Origin: Sphagnum compactum
Lineage: Eukaryota > Bryophyta > Sphagnopsida > Sphagnales
NCBI GenBank assembly: GCA_965153455.1
Contig: OZ234497.1
Coordinates: forward strand, 13,378,302-13,442,301
Length of the DNA: 64,000 nucleotides
Reading direction: 5' to 3'
The position numbers and the translations under genes are program-made. Shown here in pieces: positions 14,271-26,371 of this stretch. Under the pieces are notes generated by a model. It did no database searches. It was not told the DNA's origin and saw only the letters and a list, made by a program, of their open reading frames with translations. Each line of letters starts with the position of its first letter. Within the stretch, counting starts at the first letter, position 1.

Positions 14271-14600
14271 TTCCAACCCCACCCATAAAATTAAAACTGG
14301 GACTGCAAATAGCAACCCACCTTGACCAATTGTTGTGAATGGTGAATCAAAAACAGGGAGCAAGAGTCAGATCGAAGTTATTACGATCTTCTCCAGCAGG
14401 TAGTGTTAGAATTTGCTGTTTACCATGCTGTTTACCATGCTGGAACCACCCAAAACCAAATGCCTGGAGAGCTTTCTCCCTGGAGAGCTTTCTCCAGTAC
14501 TTGCTGAATTCATCTGAATGTGAAGATGGCCACAAGTTTTGCACCCACAATTCACCCTCAAAAAACGTGTCTGAAACACATGAACTTTGAAGGTTCAAAC

Positions 14601-15375
14601 CAGTGTTGGCGGTTATCACCTTTTTGAGATATATGTTGGATAAGGATATCTGTTTTTCTTTTGTCTACCAGATAAGGATATTACTTTTTTTTTTTTAAAT
14701 TTAGATATCCTGGTTGGATACCAGATTTTCACATTTTTAATCAGACCTGGGTATCAAAGTTCCCAGATATTTGTCATTTATTTATTAGTCGGATGTTAGT
14801 AGATTTGGATATCAAAAATTCAAATATTTGCTTGCCAATTATGCTGGGTGCTAGTTCTTTTTTTTGGGGTGAAAAATCTCCAAAAGGCAACGTCCTTTTT
14901 TTTTAAGGGAATATTTTGTCCCAAATATTTTTTTCTTAAAAAATTAGAAAAAAATCATAAATTCATTTTTCAAGAAAGTATAGCCACAATATTAATTAAT
15001 ACTGACTACAACTTTGAAGAGACCTCTGAAAATATGTTCCCAGAACAATTTAAAAATTGTCTAGGGATTCTTGTCACCCAAAATGCATCAGCAAAATGAA
15101 AAAAAAAAAAAAAAAACAAGTGTTACAAACCTAAACTAAACTAATAACCTAACCTACTTAGTAATTACTAATCTTGAAATCCGGCCTTGGATTTGATATC
15201 CGGGTTGGATATTAACATTTTTTGATATCCAACATAGTTTCCAAATATCAAGGTGCCGAATATCATGATCGGTGATATCCGACACCTCAGATATCACCCA
15301 CGGTGATATCCATCAAATATCATTTTTGATATCTGAGATGGATATCCTGATTTTCCGGATATCCACCCAACACTA
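14601..15375. mobile_element. non-autonomous hAT element with GATATC clusters
   Basis: The 775-bp unit begins CAGTGTTGG and ends CCAACACTA, an inverted repeat of the hAT form. It is flanked on both sides by GTTCAAAC (14593-14600 and 15376-15383), a perfect 8-bp target duplication. It contains eleven GATATC hexamers plus many ATATCC/GGATAT words concentrated towards both ends. There is no coding capacity beyond chance frames. The duplication and termini are seen directly; hAT is inferred from the 8-bp size and the C/TAGTG terminus. Confidence 0.85.
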
Positions 15376-15383
15376 GTTCAAAC

Positions 15384-16722
15384 CAACAACAGTTATAGTA
15401 GGAAATGTTCATGAATTTATCAAACAATGAACACACACTTCAAATCAGTCTTCTTCCTTCTTTTGGCAAAAAAATCACCAAAAGGTAAGTAGAAAATCAT
15501 GCCAAAGAGAGAGATCCCCATTGTAAAGTCAGGGTCCTAATCTGCTTTATAACACTGATGAACAAAGTATACCAAAAATTCATCAACATTTTTTATGTGA
15601 ATAGGGATTTTATATGCCATAGCTTGTTTTGCACAAAGACCTCCAATGATATTACTAGTTTGGTTACCAATAGGGCGAATAATTGTAGAATCAAAATCAT
15701 ATTTGTTGTTTGTGTTCCCAAATTGTAACATTGTTTTTGGAAATTCGTGGTTGAATCATTCTAAAAGATTATGGTTTAGGGTTAGAACTTGGATCTTGTG
15801 GGGGCAAGTTGGAAATGTGGGAAGATATAACATATGAGATGGGGATTCAACTTGAGATTGCAAACAGCCAAGTTGCCAATAAAAATGCTCAAAGTTGTAG
15901 GTTACTCCTACTTGATTCAAATTCAACATCTTGAAAATATGACCATTGGATGGGTTTGACTTTTTTGTTGTGCACAAGCACACTACAAGGCTGTAATTCT
16001 AAACTCCATGTTCACAAGTATTTTGGAGTTTTCAACTCAGAACCTAAAGGCCATTTCAAGTTTTTTTTGTAGCTTAAGTATGATTTTGTTTTCAATACTC
16101 TTCAATCACTTGAAAGTGAAGCCTCAAGCAACCCATTACAACCTATTGAGAAAACTCAAGATTCAACAATGAAGAAATAGGGAATCTTCATCTTGGTTTT
16201 TGGCTTTTATATTTTGCAAGTTTTGTCAGACATTATCAATATGAAGTGTGCATTCATGCACTAGGAAGTTCAATGACAAGTCTTGGAAATCAAAGTCTTG
16301 GGTTTTTAAGTTCTAACTTCTAGGGACCAAGTTCGCAAATTACAACACGTTTAGGCCTTGAACATCAATTAAAAAGCTTCTAATTTCCACATCCTTCTCT
16401 TGAATTGCACTTTTATTTTGCTCTACTACAAGCTTTGTGCAATAGATTTAAGGTTGAAAATTTAGATTTAGGGTTTCAATTTTCAATTTTTTTGTCATTG
16501 ATCAATTTTTCATTATCATATTGTTTTATTAATTGCTACAATTTAGAACCACCATACACACCAATAACTACATGCATCATCCATGACCCCTTTTCAAATG
16601 CCAAAAAGTGTTATATTTAAGCATTTTTCCCTCTCTCCTTACCCCATCAAGGTGAGGCCAATCCATCAACTTTCTCATAGTCATCATATTCACCACCTTT
16701 TGTTGTTTTATTTTATGTTAAC
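15384..16722. other. AT-rich intergenic DNA
   Basis: No gene, RNA gene or clear repeat recognised. Confidence 0.3.
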
Positions 16723-18440
16723 TTGCCCATCATCATGTGTGATTTAGCTATTAAAGATCCAACAATAGGACACCCTAATAAAAGGAAATTATATGAAAAA
16801 ATCAAAAAAAATCAAGCTAGGTGGATTGCCTATTTGCCATGGGTTAAAAGTGTCATTGATGATAAAGGTTCAATGCATCAAATTTGGTGTAAGTTTTGCA
16901 CCCATGTGGAAAGGAGAGAAAGCCCTTAACTCCAAAGTTAAACATTTTGCTTGAACATTTTGGCCATCAAAAATGCAAGTTCTAAATGCTTGGAATTGAT
17001 GCAGGTTCTTAATATTACAACAAGGACTTAGTGCATGCAAAAATGAATAAGCATACACTACTCATCACTAGCCTTTTATCTTCGACAAGCTTTTGGCTAA
17101 CATCCCCATTAAACGTAAATGTAAATATGTTCAATTTGTTGCGATCTTCCACCTTTTTCCTTATGAACATCCCAGGATTGATTACAAAAACATGAAGCCT
17201 TTGGTGCAATTGTTGTAGGTGAAGAACCTTTCCAAAAAACATTAGTGTGATAACTTTGGTTAGGGCATGGCAAAGTTCATGCATTTTATGTTGTCAAAGG
17301 CTACAAAGCCACATTTGCTACTCATGCCTTCATAACAATTAGTGTAGAAGAAATAATGACAATTAACAACACCTAGTGGATGTCCATTCACTTATATGTA
17401 GTTAAAGCATGGAAGAGAATCTCCATCCTGCTTTTTATAGAAACAATTGATGTTTTTGACACATTTAATAACAATTATTTTTCTAATGTTGAAATGTTTG
17501 TTTAAGTTTAGCAGTCTAAGGTTAGAAGAATTGGGTGGAAAATTGGTCAATATGGGGTGTGTTGGGAACAATGTTTTCCAAGGCAATCAAACATGTGCAA
17601 TGTTGTAGTTCAAGGAAAAGGTTACCCCTTTTTTTAACAACATTCATTGTTTTGCTCATAAAACCAAATTGATAATGGTTAGTTTATCGTAACTAAATTG
17701 TGCACCAATAAAAAAGTATTTTTCAATGTTTGCAATTTTTTTCTCATAGCCCTAAAAAAATTGTGGAGTTTTTAAAACTTGTTAATTTTTTAAACCTCAA
17801 AGGCAACAAGCTTGTCAAAGCAAGGTAAATCTCCATGTTTTCTCTAATGAAATGGGTATATGTAGAATACCAATTCCTCATTGTCAAAATGCACTTTGAA
17901 AATGCAAAAAATGAGGTTGCATTGAGGACTTGAATGCTTTATATGACATCATTTTATTTTCAAAGGTTTCCTTGCTTTATTTTCTTGCTTGATTTTGTTC
18001 ATGTGTTAATTAAAATCACACAAAGCAAAGACGTCCTTGTGTGTGATTTTGTGGATTTTGTGAAACTAACCTGATAGGAGCTTTATTGAATTTATTGTGA
18101 TCCATATGTCAAGTTTGAAAATCCATTTTTTTACAACTCCAATTCCATTGACACCCTTAACCAGTGAAAACCTCCACCATGAATTAGTTTTTTAACATGA
18201 ATGGTGGAAAGGATGTTATGTACCTTGTGTTTTCATTTGATGGACTTACATACATTTTCTACCAATTTATTGTTGATGGCATTGAAGATTCATTTCCTAT
18301 CACCAAGGTTGCTTTCAACAAAGTTATTTAACAAGGTGAAAGAAGAACGTGAGGGGGTAACTCAAAGCCTTGTCTTTATACTTGAACCTTGCTTCTCACA
18401 TCATGAAGTTATGACTACCTTGGGTGTCATTTATTAGTAA
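16723..18440 (+). pseudogene. hAT-like transposase relic with BED-like zinc finger
   Basis: Three conserved-looking blocks survive in order on the plus strand. The first is RWIAYLPWVKSVIDDKGSMH with IWCKFCTHVE (16800-16920), resembling a BED-type finger (CxxC). The second is WMSIHLYVVKAWKRISILL near 17375-17440, resembling the start of the RNase-H-like catalytic fold. The third is LFNKVKEEREGVTQSLVFIL near 18320-18385. Between them the frame is broken by many stops and A/T runs. The arrangement matches hAT-derived transposases as I recall them; assignment to a subfamily is not possible. Strongly decayed. Confidence 0.45.
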
Positions 18441-19299
18441 TTTTGGGCTAACAAATTTTTCATGTTCACCTAAATGTGTTAAAACAAACTTTCTATGTCC
18501 TTTGTAAGTGGGTGATTGTGACAAATTTATGCCTATGTAGTTAATAGTTCAGACTCGTCATTTTGTAAACATATTTTTGCAAAATGACAATGGCTCATAA
18601 TTTTGAAATAATTTCATTGAAAGGAATTATGTCTTTTGCAACCAAGAAATCAATGAATATATGTCCTAAATAATTATACAATTGAATGTAGTCATAAATA
18701 TTACTTCAAATCCTAGGTGTAAAAATGAATATAATTTATAATTTCAAAAAATTAGTTAATATTATAATATTAATTAATATTTTCAAATTAAATTAATACA
18801 TCTTACTTAACATAACTAATAATTGATTTATGATCCATTTACAAATATTCTATGTGGATAAATTATATGGACTCATACACCTAAATAAAAAGTTATTAAT
18901 ATAATTATGATATATTGGAAGAAAAATTGTATAATATAAAATTTCTAAATCAAATGAAATATTTAAAATATGAAAAATATATTTTATTTATTGGAGCATC
19001 CACAAAGGTTTTTCCATTTACAAACATGTGTTTGAATTTTGTTTTTCCAATGAATGGTCATTGAAATGTTATTCAATAACAAAATTCAGTTTTTTTCTTT
19101 CGAAATGAATTTAAGTTTTTTAAAAAAAAACTTATATAATTGTGTACATTATTGAAGGAACTTCATGAATAGAATTTTATTTTTTTTACTTGGACAAATT
19201 ATCAATAAGATATGAATTATCAAATTTGAGATTTTGTGTAATGTTTGAATGAAATATAGTTTAAATAGAATAAACACTAAACTATTTTCACAACAAGTG

Positions 19300-19360
19300 G
19301 GGTGGTGTGGTGGTAAAGGAGTTGAATTCTATCCTTGGGTCCAAGGATCAAACTTCACAA
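19300..19360 (+). repeat. tRNA-like / SINE-like head, weak
   Basis: GGTGTGGTGGTAAAGG is followed about 30 bp later by GGATCAAACTTC, resembling polymerase III A and B boxes. No cloverleaf can be drawn with confidence. A decayed SINE is one reading; chance is another. Confidence 0.3.
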
Positions 19361-20879
19361 ATGACATTTGTTCTTGTCAATGATGAAATATTGATTAAAT
19401 ATTCCTTACCTCCTTAGACCACTTTATTAAGTGTTTATTTAGGCAAACTCAATCTAGGTATATTAAGTGGTTTACTTAGTCACTTAAATTAGGTTTTTAA
19501 CTTAATTTAAGTGGTAACACATGTTAACAATTGATAGGAGGGAAAGTAATGAAATTAAAAATAATTGAAATAAAAATAAACCTTATTATTTTATATTATA
19601 TATAGTAAATCTATAATAATAAAAATTTTAATTAAAAAATAATGTCCCCAAGGTTTTTCAATTTGATTGGTAGTAATAAAAAATAATGAAACTGTCACTA
19701 AACTATCATTAATGATTTCACACATGTCTGTTATGACTAATGGATGAAATTTGCCGCATCATATCTTAAATGACTATTGTTTTCAACAACTCGTTTGTAA
19801 TAACTTTAACACTACTAGTCATTTTTTTCATTTATGATTAGAATATTAATCATATATTTAGTCATATATTTGAAATTTTCTTCTAGTGTTTTGTGAGAGG
19901 ATAATGATTTGAACCTAAACACTAGGCTTTGGTGCAAGATTTCTATATCCACCGTCTTCAACCATAAAGTTCTTTCAATTTATAAAACTAGATGAAATTG
20001 TTATTATCTAAGTCCTTGGCTTTGTTGAAAATAATAAACTTTCAACACAACTAGTTTCATGAAAAACAAGTTGTGAAATTGGTTGAATAATTGTTTGGAT
20101 CTATGCACTATATTTTATAACGCAATCATTTTTTGAATGAACAAGCCATTACCAAATGGCAAAGGAAACTCTATTATTGCAGTTGAATTGTAGTTGAATC
20201 CTTAACACTTGCAATAAGCACATAAAAATTACAAGTATTTGAGGTGTTTTGGACTATAAATCTAGGTGGCAAATCATTATGTGCCACAATTTTGGAGATA
20301 TATAAACTACCTAGTTTCTCTTTTTTTTAAAATTTGTTTACTAAGGTTTGTTATCTTCGTCTTCAAACTCGACTGCATGAAAGAAGGTTTAATTTAGTAG
20401 GAGATTTATAACATGCATGGAGGAGGTAGATGTTGTAATACAAAAGAAAAAAACAACATTGGCTTCATTTAGCTCTTAGGGTTTTTGACACTTGTGTATT
20501 ACTATAACTTTAATTTATAAATCTTGATGCAAAATCCTGATTATTTCAAGCTTTGTCATCAATATGGTAAAAGTGAATGAAATTTAGTGTGTCTATAACA
20601 TGTTGATTGTATGTGACAATCTAGATTCATGAGAAAATTATTGTTTTTATATATGTTTTCAATGGTCTTTTTCAAATTAAAATTTGGTATGTTTTGTGCA
20701 TGTATTACATAACACATGAAGTAGATTGCATGATCTAGAATATGGATTATAGTGTTTAATTTGAATCACAATTCACATTCCTAAAGTGACATCTACATTA
20801 ATCAAACTCTCTACATCTTCAATTGAAACCTGAAGCAATTTTCTCCAAAAAAAATTTTGTCTATATTTTAATTGGATTT

Positions 20880-20945
20880 GGGTGCAAGTTAGGCCTTGAG
20901 CTATGATGGGCAACACCCTTCTAGAGGTTGGGGTTCAAATCCTTT
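20880..20945 (+). repeat. tRNA-like / SINE-like head, weak
   Basis: A good B box, GGGTTCAAATCC, ends at about 20942, preceded by GGTGCAAGTTAGGCC as a poor A box. It is similar in layout to the segment near 25971. Confidence 0.3.
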
Positions 20946-21039
20946 TCAAAGCTCAAGCTGGTTTTGGTTTGAATTTTTTTGTTGTGAGTTTATTATTTTT
21001 TCCATGGTGTTGGAGTTAAATTTAATTGAGTAGATGGCC

Positions 21040-21250
21040 TTCAATTAAACACCAACTGAACATTCCTCAAAAAATTAGACCAAATCAAAAATTTGCACAC
21101 AAAAAATGAACTTGCACTTCACAATTTAACACTTGGTGAACATTCCTCAAAATGTGGGACCAAATGAAAAACTACACGCAACAAATAAACTCACACTTCA
21201 CAATTTAATACTTAGTGAACATTTTTCATAATGTGAGACCGAATGAAATG
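21040..21250. repeat. minisatellite, unit 79-80 bp
   Basis: GAACATTCCTCAA (last copy GAACATTTTTCAT) begins at about 21058, 21138 and 21217, each followed by a GACCAAATGAAAAACT-like phrase. A stray diverged copy lies near 21560-21650. Confidence 0.7.
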
Positions 21251-22089
21251 GTAGGCCTAGCTACTTCTCAACCTTTTTACCCCTTCAAAACACACCTGCC
21301 ATTGCCACAACCAATCTATTGCAAACGATCGATTTTTGACATGGAGAAATATGACCAACCTATTACAATCAGTTAGTTTTTGATATGGAGAGATTTTGAC
21401 ATCTAGTTTGAGTTAACTTGACATCCTATAAATTCTCCCTTTTCTTTTTTCTTATTCCTTTGTACAATTTGCAAATCTTTGGTGTGTTTATAAATAACTT
21501 TTGCAGGGTTGTGTGAAATACTCCATTCAAAAAATGAACTCACATGGGAAAGAAACATTTGGTGAAAATTCCTACTCAACATGTGCGACCAAAACAGAAG
21601 AAAACTGATGAATATTCTTCAAAAATGTGGGACCAAATGAAAAACTCCATTGTCAACAAAATGTCACATTCCATGTTTATGTGATCCAGGGTTTTTAATT
21701 TTTTCAATTTTGTGATGTAGGAGGTGAACTGGGGATCATGCACAAGAGGAGTGTGCCCAATTCGGTTACAAGTCAAACAGGAAAGCAGAATTTCTTTTTC
21801 AAAATGCTTCTTTGTCAAATTGATGTCCTTCACGAAGGACGTCCTATTTAAAATATGACAACTTCAGACTTTTTCCCTTCAAAATGTGTCGATTTTGGTG
21901 TTTTTTTTTAATAAAAAATCCTTTATAACCTTCCCACTGGATTTTATTTTTGTCACCTTGGTCAAAATTTTACACACCACCCCTCCCCTCACCCCCAAAA
22001 ACATTGATCATGTCCATGCAAATCAAACATCACAAAATATATTGGATATATAGGTACCCAAGATCATTTGTAATATATTTCATGTCTCA

Positions 22090-22130
22090 TATGTGTGTGT
22101 GTGTGTGTGAGAAAAGAGAGAGATAGATAG
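22090..22130. repeat. microsatellite, TG then GA/GATA
   Basis: A TG run of about ten units passes into short GA and GATA runs. Confidence 0.85.
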
Positions 22131-22897
22131 ATATGTTTGCACATATGCTTCAGCTTCTTCTTTTTTGGTGTGAAATTTCACATTTTTGTGGACTTTTTGT
22201 GGCAAATTCAATGATTTTTTGAAACAAAATCACCAAAAAAATTTAAAAATTAAAGAAAATTTTTAATGCCCAAATTCCTATACATGGTTCAAGTAGGTAG
22301 TCAAGATTATATAAGGATGTACAATTTTTTTTCCCTTTCATATTTTGTTAATAGACCCAATTTGGCTAAATTGACTTATGGACAATTGCCACCTAGACTA
22401 CATCACAAAATTGAAAAAATATAAAATGAGAAACACTAGTGTGCATGCATCTATTTCAATTTTTTTTTTTATTTACAAAAATTCAACCTAGATTAAATCT
22501 TTGAACTTAGATGACATAATGCATACATAAGGTTGTGACATATGTTGAGGTAGGGAATGAAGGTGTGACATGTGACATTATATAGGACACCCTCCTTTGG
22601 CACATCTTGTATGTGCAATTGATGAAACATGTGTGAGTATTTGGGCATTGAAGAGCTATCTATTGGGCATTCAAAAGGGTATTATGTATTTTTTTAAATC
22701 TTTTGCATGATGTGGCCAACAGCCAGGTTTAGGGTTTTGGGGGTGTGAAGGAAAAATCCCCAAGTTTAGAAGGTGGGATAGTGGTGCATGTGCTTGAGAG
22801 TTCAATCCAAAGTCCAACACATGTGCTTGTGCTGCAATTGGATCAAATCTTTGGACTAAGGAACTCACAACCAGGAGCCAGTTACCAGGCATAAGAA

Positions 22898-23009
22898 CTT
22901 GGATGAAAATGTAATATCTGCTCTCTTCATGGATGAAAAGAAGTCACTCTGTAATTGAAGTGACTTTTTTTCATCCATGAAGAGAGCAGATATTACATTT
23001 TCATCCAAG
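22898..23009. other. long near-perfect foldback (50-bp arms, 12-bp loop)
   Basis: The arms 22898-22947 and 22960-23009 are exact complements except for one position that would form a G-U pair in one RNA strand. The loop is TCTGTAATTGAA. Such a long, almost mismatch-free stem fits either a recent foldback/MITE or a young microRNA or siRNA-producing hairpin. No target duplication was found at its edges. It lies 82 bp left of the MITE copy at 23092. No gene overlaps it. Confidence 0.8.
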
Positions 23010-23091
23010 AAGCCATAGGATTACAAAATCATGGGGCCAATGAGACCAGCATTGGTACCTAGTGCTGAGTAGTAGTTCACTAATGAAACAA

Positions 23092-23402
23092 AGGGTGTGT
23101 CACACTTTGGCCTTGCCGTTTGCATTAAAAAGTATCTTAAGGCAAAAGAAGAATTACCAAAACTTCAAATATTTCACCATTCAAAACTATAATCTTCAAA
23201 AACTCTTCTAAAATAAACCAAAATCCTTCAAGATCTTATAACTCTATAACTAATCTCAAGTTTCAACACAAAATATCATGTTTCAAAAATCCTCATATAA
23301 AAATAGACCTATTATTACCTAGGGGCCAAAATCCCTTAAAGCTACTATACTCTATAATAATGAATCTAAACACAATATCCTTGCCTTGGTAGGCAAGGCC
23401 AA
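23092..23402. mobile_element. small inverted-repeat element (MITE-like), copy 2
   Basis: Closely matches 6475-6784 along its whole length, differing by scattered substitutions and a few short indels. The inner inverted repeat is GGCCTTGCC at 23109 and GGCAAGGCC at the right end. Confidence 0.55.
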
Positions 23403-23739
23403 CAAGGCGTGGGGTGACATGTGGGCCCTGCCAATATAGGGATATGAAATAGTTATTTATTTCATTGATAATTACATTTTGAGATCATTGTTGAGGATTT
23501 AAATTATCTTTTGATTTTAATTAATTTATGAATAATTGGTGGATCAATGTTTGAAGATGCAAATAAAATACGGATATGAGATGGCTTGATACTTGATATT
23601 TGTTTTGGAATCTATTTTTGTTTTAACATTTGTTCATTAATGGTTGGCATAATAAATTGAGGAATATAATTAAGTAATTTAATTAAATGCAAAGTAAATA
23701 GGGTTATGATTTGTCCAATAAGCTTGTGTCGTTCCAACA

Positions 23740-25100
23740 TGACATTGTTGTGTTGGAACATTAGTCCACATATAGTCAATTTGTGTTTTGTGTTATGCTT
23801 TCAATACATGTAATATGAAAATTATGCATATTCATATAGGTTTGTAATCTTATTGATTCAGTTGTTTTTGTTAACATGTCTATGTTAAAATCACCAATTG
23901 TTATGGTTGGAGAACTTGTAGGTATTTTTATAAATATGTTATCTAAAATGGAAATGAAATACTTTGTGTTCATTTAAGGTGGTTTATAAATTGCAATTAT
24001 GTACAAAGCTTGTTGTGTGTTTTTATTGAAAAAACCAATAAGAAATTTAGCACGTAAAATTGTTTTTGAGAATGTATGTGATAAGAACATATTTTATCAT
24101 ACAATATCATTATGCCATGTTGATCATAACATGAAAGAATTTTAAATTTTTTTGAAATAACGTAATAAATTTCTTGATGTGCTTGAATATTTGGTATTTT
24201 TGTTTCATTTAAACAAAAAATATGTGATGCAAATAAATTTGAATTGTTAAGAATGTCTTGAAAATGTAATTTTAGAGAATGAATATTCAAATCCATACCC
24301 TTGTAATTGAAATATTTGTGCGAATGATAAACATGGTGCAATTAAATGTTTTTCTATTTTATTTAACATTAAAATAAATTTCATATTTAGTTTATTATCC
24401 ATGATATGATTTCGTAAAAAAAAATCAAAAGGTATTTCAAGGTTTAATATATTTTTACAAGATTTACATATTAATACATCTTGCATAGTTATTGCATTTT
24501 TTAATTCATGATGGAATTGTTCAATATTTGATTTTGATGCAACACATATTTGATATTTAAAATATAACGGATGACAATAATAGCATACATGTCTAACAAT
24601 ATCTTTAATGTCTTCTTGATATTTAAAATATCTTTATGAGAACTATTTTTTTTTCATTATAAAATGGAAAATAAGAACATTTGTAGTTGACAAAAATTTT
24701 GTTTTGTTATTATTATTTTCATGTTGTCTTATGAATTGTACATGAACTTCTTCATGAATTTGATTAGGTGATGATATATTTGTTGAAGTACTGGTCATAT
24801 GTTCTATTGAAATGTTTTCAATTACATTATTGGAACAATCTTCATTATTTTTCAAAAAATATATCAAAATGTTTATCACATTTTTTTTCTTTTGATTCAA
24901 GGTATTTTAAATGTCATTTAATTTGTAATGTGTTTAAAAGTAAATGTGGATTTCTTTTCATGAATATCAAATCAATTTCTTGTGGCATCCAATCAGAATG
25001 GGCTCTTTTAATTTTTAACAAATTATTATCTAATTCTAAATTCCAACTAAATAGTTTCCTTTTTTTAACAAAACATTTTCTTTCATTGTCCATATCTATG
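23740..25100 (-). pseudogene. Helitron-like relic: N-terminal Cys region joined to an endonuclease domain
   Basis: On the minus strand, 24600-24300 encodes CYYCHPLYFKYQICVAS, LICKSCKNILNLEIP and LIAPCLSFAQIFQLQGYG. This is the layout of the Cys-rich domain preceding the Rep region in Helitron proteins. At that point another frame takes over with MDLNIHSLKLHFQDI and HIFCLNETKI, then IAIYKPP, TITIGDFNIDM and DYMW (to about 23750): the ETK, YKPP and GDFN signatures of an AP-type endonuclease. The Rep and helicase domains that should lie between are absent. Helitrons of the Helentron type carry such an endonuclease C-terminally, so an internally deleted Helentron is my reading; a LINE endonuclease next to a Helitron piece is the alternative. 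Upstream, WNLELDNN and DWMPQEID near 25000 are unassigned. Confidence 0.5.
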
Positions 25101-25544
25101 TAATGATTTATTTTTTCCTTATCATTCCGAATATGAATAGGAATATCTGTAATTGTTTAATAAATGTCAAACAAGTTCAAAGTGATTGTTGCCATATACA
25201 AGGTTTAAAGGTGTTGATTCATTTTCTTGTTCAATTCACTACTACAAAACTTGGTTTCTCAAACGGTTCAAGTTGACTAATTGGTCTTTTTTTACTAATG
25301 GACGTGTCCATTTTGACTAAAGGCCCATAGTATGTATTTTTTGACCAATCAACTTGAATAGAATGACTTTTTTTACCAATACATTTAATCAAGTGAGACA
25401 ACCCTAGTCAAAATGGCCAATGGGTTTAGGTCAAATGGGACATCTAGTCAAATTGAACATAATAAATTGACATCATTAATCAAAATGACTAATGTTGTCT
25501 AATTAAATGGACATCTTATGCTTATTACATACTTACCTCCTACC

Positions 25545-25895
25545 TCTCATTTACAATCTTATAACCTACATACCTACCTACCAACCCACCCACCTACCTA
25601 CCAACCCACCCACCTACCTACCCTAAACCCTAAACCTATCTGTATTATCTACCTACCAACCCCACACACCCACCCACCTAGATGGATGTACTACCTACCT
25701 ACCCACACACCTATTTACATACATGTACTACATACTTGCAACCCACCCACCTACTTACATACATACTACCTACCTACCCACTTGCCTATTTAATTACCCA
25801 CTCACCCACCACCTACCCATCCACCCACTTACTTACCTACTCACCCACCACCTACCCGCCCACCCACCTATTCCTACAACCTACCTACCTTCATT
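25545..25895. repeat. CCTA/CCCA minisatellite with telomere-like units
   Basis: Dense CCTACCTACC and ACCCACCCACCT blocks; CCCTAAACCCTAAACC occurs at about 25621-25636. The Tyr/Pro/Thr-rich open frames here are translations of the repeat and not genes. Confidence 0.85.
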
Positions 25896-25970
25896 CAACA
25901 TAGTCTTGTAATGAAGTGTCAAAGTAAACATGTGAAATTAAAAAATTGACAAAAGTTGAACACCTTTTTA

Positions 25971-26035
25971 TGGTGTGGTCCATTGGTTAAGGACTTGGTT
26001 TATCATTGGGGAGGTCAAGGGTTCAATTCTTAACA
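25971..26035 (+). repeat. tRNA-derived SINE-like segment inside the CACTA element
   Basis: An A-box-like TGGTCCATTGG (25976-25986) and a B box GGTTCAATTC (26020-26029) have tRNA-like spacing. A plausible acceptor stem is not visible, so it is a tRNA-derived repeat rather than a tRNA gene. Confidence 0.45.
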
Positions 26036-26371
26036 TTATAACCTATGTACATGCTTAAGGGGCTAAGGTAGGTAAGCTAGGTTAAGTATGATATACTAGG
26101 TTAGGTTAATGTAGGTCAAGTAAAATAGGGTAGGCTAGCATAGGCTACCACCTACCTACTTGCCTTTTTACAACCTACCTACCTACTACAAAATTATTTT
26201 TTTATGGGCATAAATGACTAGTCAAATGGTCCATACTATGCCAATAAAAAAATCACCCTAGTCACAACGGACATGTTGAAATCAACTTGTCCAAAATGAT
26301 TAAGTGGTCAAATTGGGTATTTTTTTACTAAATTTGCCAGTTAAAAAGGACCAAGTTTTCTAGTAGTGATT

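Larger units (their letters stand above)
18441..21039. other. very AT-rich intergenic DNA with SINE-like segments
   Basis: No gene recognised. Long A/T stretches around 18700-19250 and 19560-19650. Two segments with polymerase III-like boxes are listed separately. Confidence 0.35.
25237..26368. mobile_element. non-autonomous CACTA element with perfect-looking ends
   Basis: The left end reads CACTACTACAAAACTTGGT and the right end is the complement of CACTACTAGAAAACTTGGT. ATT flanks both sides (25234-25236, 26369-26371), the 3-bp target duplication expected of CACTA elements. Near both ends, short words of the TAGTCAAA / GGTCAAAT type recur in both orientations, like subterminal transposase sites. 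The interior has no transposase; it holds a CCTA/CCCA minisatellite, two telomere-like CCCTAAA units and a tRNA-like segment. Confidence 0.85.

Noticed and set aside
25518-25911. Tyr/Pro/Thr-rich open frames resembling a cell-wall protein
   Set aside because: They translate the CCTA/CCCA minisatellite in three frames alike; no start context, signal peptide or splice structure.
25971-26035. tRNA gene
   Set aside because: A and B boxes are present but no acceptor or anticodon stem can be drawn; kept only as a SINE-like repeat.
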